In this document: positions 1-6,249 of the stretch, piece after piece
Position numbering within the stretch: position 1 is the first letter of the stretch
Layout of the letters: the number at the start of each line of letters is the position of its first letter
Source: Pleomorphomonas sp.
GTDB taxonomy: Bacteria > Pseudomonadota > Alphaproteobacteria > Rhizobiales > Pleomorphomonadaceae
Length of the DNA: 45,035 bases
Assembly: GCA_030603685.1 (NCBI GenBank)
Contig: JAUVXG010000015.1
Location: 1 to 45,035 of the forward strand
Direction: 5' to 3'
Position numbers and translations under genes: made by a program
Notes under the pieces: model-generated
Databases searched by the model: none
Told to the model about the DNA's origin: nothing
The model's input: the letters and a program-made list of their open reading frames with translations, nothing else

Positions 1-2
1 GG

Positions 3-98
3 AAGAAGGAGCACCCGGCCGACCGCAGCGAAGGCGGCTGGGTGGAGGCAAAGGCCCACGACGATGCGCGGGCCGAACGGTGGGGCGAGAAGGGTTAG
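3..98 (+). CDS. C-terminal end of an unrecognised protein (5' end outside window)
   Basis: An open frame enters from the left edge and stops at TAG 96-98. The 31 visible residues are hydrophilic and end in RAERWGEKG. I do not recognise the family. The main argument that it is translated is comparative: the last 16 codons plus stop recur at 781-831 with five differences, all at third codon positions and all silent, as expected if both copies were under protein-level selection. It runs towards the vapBC module and, beyond that, the pirin gene. Its stop is one base from the vapC stop (TTA 95-97) on the other strand, so the two overlap tail to tail. Confidence 0.5.
   Translation, partial: KKEHPADRSEGGWVEAKAHDDARAERWGEKG
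48..98 (+). repeat. 51-bp direct repeat, copy A (3' end of upstream gene)
   Basis: This segment, from codon GCA 48 to the TAG at 96-98, matches 781-831 at 46 of 51 positions. The match stops sharply at both ends. All five mismatches are synonymous third positions (GCA/GCC, AAG/AAA, GAT/GAC, GAA/GAG, GGT/GGC). The two copies flank vapBC and are offset by 733 bp. Confidence 0.85.
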
Positions 99-502
99 GA
101 TCTAGCCTCGTCAGTTTTTGCCGCAGCGGCCGTTTTCGGCACGTATCGGACGCCATCCAGGTCCTTGAAGTGCGCATCGCAAGTCAGGAGGTCAGCCTCG
201 AGTAGCTGCGCTGTCGCGTACACGATGGCGTCGGCCATTGCCAGCTTGTGTCGCAGCCCGATTTCGGCGGCTGTCAGAGCCATATCGGTGTCAAGCGGAA
301 CGACGATGCACTTCTGGCTGAAGGCGGCCACGTCTTCGGCCAGGCTCTCTCCTGCGGTGCGCAGAATAAATTACGCCATTTCGAGCTGCACGATGGTCGG
401 AACCAGCCACTCATGGCGGAGTGGGAGCTCGGCGGCAATGAGTTGCCCTGTCGCGGAGCCATTCATGTACTCGAGCCATGCGGATGTGTCGACGACGCGC
501 AT
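95..502 (-). pseudogene. vapC: VapC-type PIN-domain toxin, interrupted by in-frame stop
   Basis: Read as one frame from ATG 502-500 this is a PIN-domain ribonuclease toxin of about 134 residues, normal for VapC. The N-terminus has the acidic MRVVDTSAWLEY motif. The C-terminal half has the second acidic cluster (AMADAIVYATA) and the late LLTCDAHF motif. A TAA stop at 373-371 falls after residue 43, in the stretch where relatives usually carry a Lys, so a single AAA-to-TAA change is the simplest origin. Sequence after the stop stays in frame and conserved, so decay looks recent. The start overlaps the vapB stop by one base (TGATG), typical of vapBC coupling. A short product could restart downstream (for example ATG 331) but would lack the first catalytic Asp. 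A sequencing error at the stop is the main alternative. Confidence 0.8.
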
Positions 503-714
503 CAGTAACGGTCGTTGCGGTCGCGGTAATCCTCAACGTCCACGCCGGCCAGCGTACCGGCGAGGTCTTCGATCTTCGGCACGGGAACGAGAAGGACGCC
601 GGAGCCCTTGGGGATAAATGCGAACTCTTGGCCCGGCTTCCACTTCCGGGCGTTTCGGACGGCCTTCGGGATGGAAATCTGGAACTTTGATGAGAGAGTG
701 GCGGTGTCGGACAT
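502..714 (-). CDS. vapB: VapB antitoxin, AbrB/MazE-type DNA-binding domain
   Basis: A 70-residue protein with a swapped-hairpin AbrB fold: residues about 5-48 hold KFQISIPKAVR and the following strand pair (WKPGQEFAFIPK, GVLLVPVP). The acidic C-terminal tail (EDLAGTLAGVDVEDYRDR) is the expected toxin-wrapping part. VapB antitoxins neutralise the cognate PIN toxin and repress their own operon. ATG 714 was chosen because the AbrB domain starts within a few residues of it; an ATG three codons upstream and a longer frame to 792 are open but the latter runs through the candidate operator at 736-766. The gene is intact although its toxin partner carries a stop codon. Confidence 0.85.
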   Translation of the reverse strand: MSDTATLSSKFQISIPKAVRNARKWKPGQEFAFIPKGSGVLLVPVPKIEDLAGTLAGVDVEDYRDRNDRY

Positions 715-735
715 TGGCAGCATCCACGATCGATC

Positions 736-766
736 GGCTATCGGTAAGACAGTATCACCGATAGCC
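736..766 (-). promoter_or_regulatory. vapB: Candidate vapBC operator (10-bp perfect inverted repeat)
   Basis: GGCTATCGGT (736-745) and ACCGATAGCC (757-766) are perfect inverted copies separated by 11 bp, giving a centre-to-centre distance of 21 bp, two helical turns. The site ends 22 bp before the vapB ATG. AbrB-type antitoxins bind such paired half-sites as dimers; binding here is inferred from position and symmetry. Confidence 0.6.
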
Positions 767-780
767 CTGTTCCTGTAGGT

Positions 781-831
781 GCCAAAGCCCACGACGACGC
801 GCGGGCCGAGCGGTGGGGCGAGAAGGGCTAG
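781..831 (+). repeat. 51-bp direct repeat, copy B
   Basis: This is the second copy of the 16-codon gene tail at 48-98, ending in TAG 829-831. It has no upstream reading frame of its own and overlaps the pirin stop codon (CTA 828-830). Its place against pirin suggests it is the resident 3' end of the upstream gene, displaced when vapBC arrived, with copy A the imported replacement. Confidence 0.85.
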
Positions 832-1700
832 TCTCCCGCCCGGATCAGCTTGGCCGGATCGCCGAACTTGCCGTCGCGATAGTCGGCGTAGGCCTCACGG
901 ATTTCGTCCTCGCTGTTCATGACGAAGGGACCGTGCGCCACCAGGGGCGCGTCGATCGGCGTGGCGTGGCCGAACAGCAGCACGGCGTCGTCGGCGGCGC
1001 CGACCACGAAGCTGTCGTCATCGTCGGTGAGCTCCACGAGGTGGTACTTGTCGACCTGCGTTCCCGCGATGTCGACCCGGCCGGCGACGACGTAGAGGAA
1101 GACGTGCCGTCCCTTCGCGGCCTGAAGGGCCGCCCTGGCGCCGGCCTTCAGCTCCACCCAGGACATGAAGGTCTCCGTCAGCGACTTGACCGGACCGGTC
1201 GCCCCGCCGAACTCGCCGGAGACCAGGTTGAGTGTGCCTTTGCCGGCGGCGATCGACAGGGCAGGAATGTCGGCCCGCTGCACGCCGGTATAGCGCGGCG
1301 CGGTCATCTTCAGCGACGGCGGCAGGTTCACCCAGAGCTGCAGGATTTCCAGCGGTCCGCCCTCGCGCTTGAAGGCCTCCGGCGACAGTTCTGCGTGGAC
1401 GAGGCCCGAGCCGGCCGTCATCCATTGCACGCCGCCGGCCTCGACGATGCTCTCGTGGCCGCCGGTGTCGAGATGGGACAGGCTGCCCTCGAGGATGAAG
1501 GTCACCGTCTCGAAGCCTCGATGAGGGTGCGGGCCGAAGGGCAGGCCGCGATTGCCCGGCGGGTAGGTCTGCGGACCGTGATGGTTGAGGAACAGGAAGG
1601 GATCCACCTGTTCGACGTCCGGTCCCGGCAGCGGCCGGCGGGTGACGAGATCGGCGATGTCGTCGCGATGGGCAGGGTGGACGGCGAGAACGCTACGCAT
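828..1700 (-). CDS. Pirin family protein
   Basis: A 290-residue bicupin with the pirin signatures in the N-terminal cupin: FLNHHGP near residue 40, the metal-binding PHPHRGFETVT stretch near 60 and a Trp-containing WMTAGSGLVHAE segment near 95. The His, His, His and Glu metal ligands are all visible. The C-terminal cupin is the usual divergent half. Bacterial pirins bind Fe or other metals and some act as quercetin dioxygenases; the substrate here cannot be told. ATG 1700 was preferred over GTG 1727 because GGAAGG lies seven bases before it. It is divergent from the MFS gene at 1909. The stop codon lies inside direct repeat copy B. Confidence 0.92.
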   Translation of the reverse strand: MRSVLAVHPAHRDDIADLVTRRPLPGPDVEQVDPFLFLNHHGPQTYPPGNRGLPFGPHPHRGFETVTFILEGSLSHLDTGGHESIVEAGGVQWMTAGSGLVHAELSPEAFKREGGPLEILQLWVNLPPSLKMTAPRYTGVQRADIPALSIAAGKGTLNLVSGEFGGATGPVKSLTETFMSWVELKAGARAALQAAKGRHVFLYVVAGRVDIAGTQVDKYHLVELTDDDDSFVVGAADDAVLLFGHATPIDAPLVAHGPFVMNSEDEIREAYADYRDGKFGDPAKLIRAGD

Positions 1701-1908
1701 GAAGGACCCTTCCGGCTGGCTACGCACTTCCGCCTAATATAGGCCACATTCGGAAACGGGCAACTTGCATCGATCGGCATCTTCAGGGCGAAGCGACACG
1801 AGCGTGCCGGCAGAGAAAGGCCTCGGCATAAGGCGCGAAGATCGCTATGAGGCGGTGCGCGGCACTTCTCAAGGCAAACTGGCTGGCGCGCCGGAAGGCG
1901 GGAACGAT

Positions 1909-3198
1909 ATGCAAGACGTGATGCGATCCGGTTCGAGAAAAATCGCCCTGAGACTCCTGCCGCTGCTGTGTCTCGGCTATGTGGCCGCCTATCTCGACCG
2001 CATCAACGTCAGCTTCGCCGCCCTGCAGCTGAACGAGGACCTCAGCCTGTCGCCGGCCGCCTACGGTCTTGGCGCCGGATTGTTCTTTGCCGGCTACGTG
2101 CTGTTCGAGGTGCCGAGCAACCTCATCCTGCGGCGCGTCGGAGCGAAGCTGTGGATCTCCCGGATCATGATCAGCTGGGGCGTCATCTCTGCCCTGACGG
2201 CCTTCGTCCACAACGAGGCCACGTTCTATCTCTGCCGCTTTCTGCTGGGCATCGCGGAGGCGGGCTTCCTGCCGGGCGTCATCCTCTACCTCAACCAGTG
2301 GCTCCTGCCGCGGGACCGCGCGCGGGCGTTGTCCGTGCTCGCGTCCTCGACGGCGGTGGCCGGGCTGGTGGGCAGCCCGTTGTCGATGTGGCTCCTCGGC
2401 ATGGACGGCCTCTGGGGCTTGCGCGGCTGGCAATGGCTGTTCGTCCTCGAAGGCCTGCCGGCGGTCATCCTCGGCGCGGCCATTCTCCTGACGCTGCCGA
2501 ACACGCCGATGGCGGCGAAATGGCTGACCGACGGGGAGAAGTCCGCCCTGCAAGACGCACTGGACAAGGAGGCGGGCTATTTCGAACTGCACCGGTTCAA
2601 CCTGATCGGACGCAGCCTGTTCTTGAAGATTGGCCTTCTGGGGATCGTCTACTTCTGCATGGTGCTGGGCATGTACGGCGTTGCCTTCTGGATGCCGCAG
2701 ATCCTGAAGGACACTCTCGGCGGCGCGGACCTGACGCTGCTCGGCTGGTATAATGCCATCCCGTTCCTGGCGGCGATTGTCGGCATGCTGGCGATCGGGT
2801 GGAGCTCCGACCGTCTTGGCGAGCGGAAGCTGCATGTGATCGGCGCGCTTGTCCTGGCGTCGGTCGGCTGCATCCTCGCCGGTGAGGCGACCGGCCTCAT
2901 CGGGAGCCTCATTGCGTTGTCGCTGGCGTTGATCGGGCTCTGGTCGGTGATCGGTCCCTTCTGGGCCTTCACCACCGCGCGCATGGGCGGCCTCGCCGCG
3001 GCCGTCGGCGTGGCGCTGATCAACTCGATCGGCAACACCGGCGGCTTCTTCGGGCCCTACGTCATGGGTTGGCTGAAGAGCGCCACCGCCGACTATCGGG
3101 CCGGGCTCTACGTCCTGGCGCTCGTCCTCGTCGTCGGCGTGGTCTCGATGGCGCTGGTGCGCGGCGACAGGGCGGCGGAGACGGCCATCAAAGCCTGA
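1909..3198 (+). CDS. MFS transporter, anion:cation symporter (ACS) type
   Basis: A 429-residue, 12-helix major facilitator. After a short cytoplasmic N-terminus comes the ACS-type signature YLDRINVSFA near residue 30, a good marker of the phthalate/glucarate/tartrate permease branch. The first half ends near residue 205 and a hydrophilic central loop (about 205-235, KEAGYFELHRF) precedes helix 7. Substrates of relatives are small organic acids; this one cannot be assigned. ATG 1909 has GGAACG upstream; the open frame extends back to 1765 without protein-like features. The 3' end overlaps the convergent flavodoxin-fold gene by 11 bp. Confidence 0.88.
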   Translation: MQDVMRSGSRKIALRLLPLLCLGYVAAYLDRINVSFAALQLNEDLSLSPAAYGLGAGLFFAGYVLFEVPSNLILRRVGAKLWISRIMISWGVISALTAFVHNEATFYLCRFLLGIAEAGFLPGVILYLNQWLLPRDRARALSVLASSTAVAGLVGSPLSMWLLGMDGLWGLRGWQWLFVLEGLPAVILGAAILLTLPNTPMAAKWLTDGEKSALQDALDKEAGYFELHRFNLIGRSLFLKIGLLGIVYFCMVLGMYGVAFWMPQILKDTLGGADLTLLGWYNAIPFLAAIVGMLAIGWSSDRLGERKLHVIGALVLASVGCILAGEATGLIGSLIALSLALIGLWSVIGPFWAFTTARMGGLAAAVGVALINSIGNTGGFFGPYVMGWLKSATADYRAGLYVLALVLVVGVVSMALVRGDRAAETAIKA

Positions 3199-3808
3199 GG
3201 GGAGGCTGTTCGTCAGCCTGACCCCACCGGTCGAGGACGTTGGCGATGCGCCGCTCAAAACGCGTCACTCGCTCGGCTGCCGGCTTCTCGGCCGAGTGAA
3301 GCGACAGCATGTTGAAGCGGACGCCACGGGCGCAGGCGCCGAGGATGGCGATGCGCAGGATGCGTCGCACCGGCTGCCACAGCACCAGCGTGTCGATCCA
3401 CCAGGGCGAGCCGAGCGTGGTGATCGCCAGCACGTGTGTAAGCTTGAGGCGAGGTTTGATCGGCCCGAAGTTGCTGGAATGGTCGAAGGCGATGCCCGGC
3501 GACCAGATGCGGTCGAACCAACCCTTCAGGATGGCCGGAAAGCCGTACCACCAGGTGGGAAATACCAGCACCAGCGCCTCGGCCTCGGTGAGTCGCGCCG
3601 CCTCGCCCGCTACGGCCGAGCTATCGAAGGCGTCGGCGTAATAGCTGCGACGCTCGGCCTCGGTCAGCGCGGCGTCGAAGCCGGCACCATAGAGATCCTC
3701 CACCGTCACCTCATGGCCGGCCGCTTCGAGCCGCTCAATGGCAAAACGGGCCAGCGACCGGTTGAGGCTGTCCGGCAGCGGGTGGGCGACGACGACGAGG
3801 CATTTCAT
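3188..3808 (-). CDS. NAD(P)H dehydrogenase (quinone), flavodoxin-like fold
   Basis: A 206-residue protein of the MdaB/NQO family: it starts with KCLVVVAHPLPDSLNRSLA (FMN/FAD phosphate-binding beta-loop-helix) and has the PTWWYGFPAILKGWFDR motif around residue 85-100 that packs on the isoalloxazine ring. Such soluble flavoproteins carry out two-electron reduction of quinones with NAD(P)H. ATG 3808 is the only sensible start since the first beta-strand follows directly. It converges on and overlaps the MFS transporter tail. Confidence 0.9.
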   Translation of the reverse strand: MKCLVVVAHPLPDSLNRSLARFAIERLEAAGHEVTVEDLYGAGFDAALTEAERRSYYADAFDSSAVAGEAARLTEAEALVLVFPTWWYGFPAILKGWFDRIWSPGIAFDHSSNFGPIKPRLKLTHVLAITTLGSPWWIDTLVLWQPVRRILRIAILGACARGVRFNMLSLHSAEKPAAERVTRFERRIANVLDRWGQADEQPPLRL

Positions 3809-3981
3809 GGACGGGACTCGGGAGGAGGAAGATGCGCGAACTTGGCATGTTCATGCCGGCGCGCCTACCCGATTTCCGAACAGGCCCCGAGTCTTGCGGA
3901 TCTTCGGTCGAGGTCGGTCCGTTGTTGCCGCTCATGCCGCAGGTGTGATCGCGCCACCGATTGACAGCGACCGGAAGCTAT

Positions 3982-4001
3982 TTATCTTGACGTCGAGACA
4001 A
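3982..4001. promoter_or_regulatory. Candidate palindromic operator before EamA gene
   Basis: A 20-bp palindrome centred on GAC|GTC pairs at 8 of 10 positions and ends 11 bp before the ATG at 4013. It resembles the TATCTTGA-type sites bound by some MarR-family repressors of exporter genes. No such repressor lies next to it, so the regulator would be encoded elsewhere. Confidence 0.4.
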
Positions 4002-4012
4002 ATGAGGTGATC

Positions 4013-4873
4013 ATGAACCGGCCGTCCGATATCGCGCTCACAGCCCTGGCTCCCCTGATCTGGGGCAGCACCTATATCGTGACGGTGACCTTCCTGCCGG
4101 GGCTCGATCCGCTTCTGGTCTCGCTTCTCCGGGCCTTGCCGGCCGGGCTGCTGCTGCTTCTGGTCACCCGGCAACTGCCGACGGGCCTCTGGTGGCCGCG
4201 CGTCTTCGTGCTCGGCGCGCTCAACTTCTCCCTCTTCTGGTGGATGTTGTTCATCGCCGCCTATCGGCTGCCCGGCGGCGTCGCCGCTACGGTGGGCGCG
4301 ATCCAGCCGTTGGTGGTGGTGTTCCTGGCACGCTTCTTCGTGGGCACGCCGATCATGTCCGTCTCGATCGTCGCGGCGGTGGGCGGCGCCTTGGGTGTTG
4401 GTCTGTTGATCTTGCAGCCAAGCGCGGAGCTCGACGCCATCGGAATCATGGCGGGGTTGTTGGGCGCCTTGTCGATGGCGCTCGGCACCGTGCTGACACG
4501 GCGTTGGCAGCCGCCGGTGCCGCTGCTCACCTTCACGGCCTGGCAACTGACGGCGGGCGGCATCCTGCTGTTGCCGGCGCTCATCGGAAACATGCCGGCG
4601 CTCGCCGCCTTCACGACCGACAACCTGATCGGCATCGCCTATCTCGGCCTGATCGGCGCCGGCCTCACCTACGTCGTCTGGTTCCGCGGCATCGCCCGCC
4701 TCAATCCCAACCTCGTGGCGCAGCTCGGCTTCCTGAGCCCGGTCACGGCCGTGGCCCTCGGCTGGCTGTTTAAGGACGAGACCCTGTCGCTCGCGCAGTG
4801 GCTCGGCATCGCCCTGATCTTCGGCAGCATCATGCTGGGGCAGAGGGGACTGAGACGGGGGAGGCAGGAGTAA
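4013..4873 (+). CDS. EamA/DMT-family transporter
   Basis: A 286-residue ten-helix drug/metabolite transporter made of two EamA repeats. Repeat one begins with LAPLIWGSTYIVTV near residue 10, the family's usual helix-1 motif. Repeat two ends with GWLFKDETLSLAQWLGIALI, matching the typical helix 9-10 stretch. Members export amino acids, metabolites or drugs; the substrate is unknown. ATG 4013 has AGGTGA six bases upstream, better than the in-frame GTG at 4007. A palindromic operator candidate lies just upstream. The gene faces the yhaV toxin with about 30 bp between the stops. Confidence 0.88.
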   Translation: MNRPSDIALTALAPLIWGSTYIVTVTFLPGLDPLLVSLLRALPAGLLLLLVTRQLPTGLWWPRVFVLGALNFSLFWWMLFIAAYRLPGGVAATVGAIQPLVVVFLARFFVGTPIMSVSIVAAVGGALGVGLLILQPSAELDAIGIMAGLLGALSMALGTVLTRRWQPPVPLLTFTAWQLTAGGILLLPALIGNMPALAAFTTDNLIGIAYLGLIGAGLTYVVWFRGIARLNPNLVAQLGFLSPVTAVALGWLFKDETLSLAQWLGIALIFGSIMLGQRGLRRGRQE

Positions 4874-4903
4874 GGACGCCGTTCAGGAAGATGGAACCGC
4901 TTC

Positions 4904-5392
4904 TTATGGGGCTGTGTCCTGAAACAGGTGCTGCAGTTCGTCAGGCAACTCCTTTGCCGCCGCCTGCAATGCCTTCCAGGTGTCGGGGGGATTCCCTCGC
5001 TCAAGCATGGCCTTGAACACCGTATAGGGATCCGACCTGCTGCCCCTGGCCCTCAGGGTGGTCTCGTCATTCACCCAGGCGAACACAATGATGCGGCTGC
5101 CGCTGTCGTAACGGAAGAAAAGCCTGAAGCGCTGTCCGAACTTTGCTCTGGACCAGTGGCGGTAATCGGGGCCCATGGTGTTGCCGATCCGATGGTCCGC
5201 GTGTCCGGGTTCCTGAGGAACGACCTGCAGCACCAGTTTGGCGATGGACGCGAACACGCGGACGTTGGCATTGGAACGGAAGCCGACGGGGTCGGCGGTG
5301 CGTGCCCGGTTGACCGCGTCAGCCAGCGTCTTGATCTGGCCGAGCATCATATCATGGAAAAGCAGCGTCCAGCCGTTGACGATCAGAGGCAC
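4904..5392 (-). CDS. yhaV: YhaV-type toxin (RelE superfamily endoribonuclease)
   Basis: A 162-residue protein matching YhaV: it opens with LIVNGWTLLFHDMMLGQI, has the family block GNTMGPDYRHWSRAKF near residues 70-85 and the core RFRLFFRYDSGSRIIVFAWV near 88-108, where the basic residues supply the ribonuclease surface. In E. coli YhaV inhibits translation by cleaving mRNA and is neutralised by PrlF. The start overlaps the antitoxin end by 10 bp, so the two are translationally coupled with antitoxin first. All regions are in one frame, so this toxin looks intact, unlike vapC nearby. Confidence 0.92.
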   Translation of the reverse strand: MPLIVNGWTLLFHDMMLGQIKTLADAVNRARTADPVGFRSNANVRVFASIAKLVLQVVPQEPGHADHRIGNTMGPDYRHWSRAKFGQRFRLFFRYDSGSRIIVFAWVNDETTLRARGSRSDPYTVFKAMLERGNPPDTWKALQAAAKELPDELQHLFQDTAP

Positions 5393-5712
5393 ACATCACC
5401 TTCGATCGGCTCGTTCAGGTCGACCTCGACGTCCTCAAGGGCGTGTTGGAGGCTTTCGACAAGATCGTGGGGAAGCGTGCCGACAGTGCCTTCCGTTGCA
5501 ATATCGTTGGCTATCAGACGCAGAAAAGCCTCGATGGCAGGATCGCTGTGCTCAGCTTCCACCTGCTCGATGGTGATACGACGGCCTTCCGCGCGCAAGA
5601 GGATTTGTCCGCCCTTGGCGACTCCCAGAAGTTGCCGAACGGCAAGCGGGAGAGTTGTTTGTCCCTTCCTGGTCACCGCGCAGGTTTTCTCGATGACGGC
5701 CGGTGCGTTCAT
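5383..5712 (-). CDS. prlF: PrlF-type antitoxin, AbrB-like
   Basis: A 109-residue antitoxin. Residues about 8-52 form the AbrB-type DNA-binding hairpin (AVTRKGQTTLPLAVRQLLG, GGQILLRAEGRRITIEQV). The acidic C-terminal half (about 55-109) is the YhaV-binding part. ATG 5712 has GGAG seven bases upstream and a promoter candidate about 30 bp further. PrlF proteins autoregulate the operon, so the site at 5739-5767 is the likely target region. Confidence 0.9.
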   Translation of the reverse strand: MNAPAVIEKTCAVTRKGQTTLPLAVRQLLGVAKGGQILLRAEGRRITIEQVEAEHSDPAIEAFLRLIANDIATEGTVGTLPHDLVESLQHALEDVEVDLNEPIEGDVCL

Positions 5713-5738
5713 AACTCATCTCCTTCGCCTTGTTCGGA

Positions 5739-5767
5739 AAGGTAGGGAATTTTCATTACCACGTCAA
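5739..5767 (-). promoter_or_regulatory. prlF: Candidate prlF-yhaV promoter
   Basis: On the minus strand TTGACG (5767-5762), a 17-bp spacer and TACCTT (5744-5739) form a sigma70-like promoter. It ends about 26 bp before the prlF ATG. GGTA and TACC half-sites inside it could serve autoregulation. Confidence 0.5.
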
Positions 5768-5815
5768 GGTCATCAGCGGCATTGCGAGGGAGAACAACTG
5801 TCGCTGGGGGTGCCT

Positions 5816-6205
5816 TTAGGGAGACGGGACAATCGTTCCCTGATGAAAGAGCATCTGCCAACGGCCATCGATCCGTTTCCAGATCGAGCTGCGCAGCGTG
5901 GTCCTTGCCGCCGTTCCCTCAGGGAGATGGCGGCTGCTGCGGTAGGTCACGAGCACGAGGTCGGACGATATCTCGCGAGCGACGAAATCATGCACATCCG
6001 GGACGAGAGCTGCCTCGGCCATGGACTCCTCGGCCAATGCCTTGATGATGGACGCCTTGTCGTAGACCCGACCCGAGCTGCCGAACTCGATGAAGTCATC
6101 GGCCAGCAACGCTTGCACGGAGTCCTGCGAGCGTCGAACCTCCGGACGGTGCAACTTCTGCTCAAGATGTCGAAAGACTTCTGCGTCCGGAGCGCTCGCT
6201 GCCAT
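5816..6205 (-). CDS. NTF2-like / DUF4440 protein
   Basis: A 129-residue single-domain protein of the SnoaL/NTF2 fold. A long N-terminal helix leads to [20 protein letters not shown], the typical DUF4440 segment, followed by strands containing [11 protein letters not shown] and [16 protein letters not shown], the usual end of the fold. Members range from enzymes to ligand-binding proteins; no function can be assigned. ATG 6205 has GAGAGGA upstream; the frame is open to 6262 but that part overlaps the uvrB end. It lies downstream of uvrB on the same strand with a 44-bp gap. Confidence 0.82.
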   Translation of the reverse strand: MAASAPDAEVFRHLEQKLHRPEVRRSQDSVQALLADDFIEFGSSGRVYDKASIIKALAEESMAEAALVPDVHDFVAREISSDLVLVTYRSSRHLPEGTAARTTLRSSIWKRIDGRWQMLFHQGTIVPSP

Positions 6206-6249
6206 TCTCGTCCTCTCGACACGTTCCGGGTTGGCATGAGGCGGATCGC

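Noticed and set aside
1783-3258. 491-codon open frame on the minus strand
   Set aside because: It is antisense to the MFS transporter and reads as Arg/Glu/Gln/His-rich noise.
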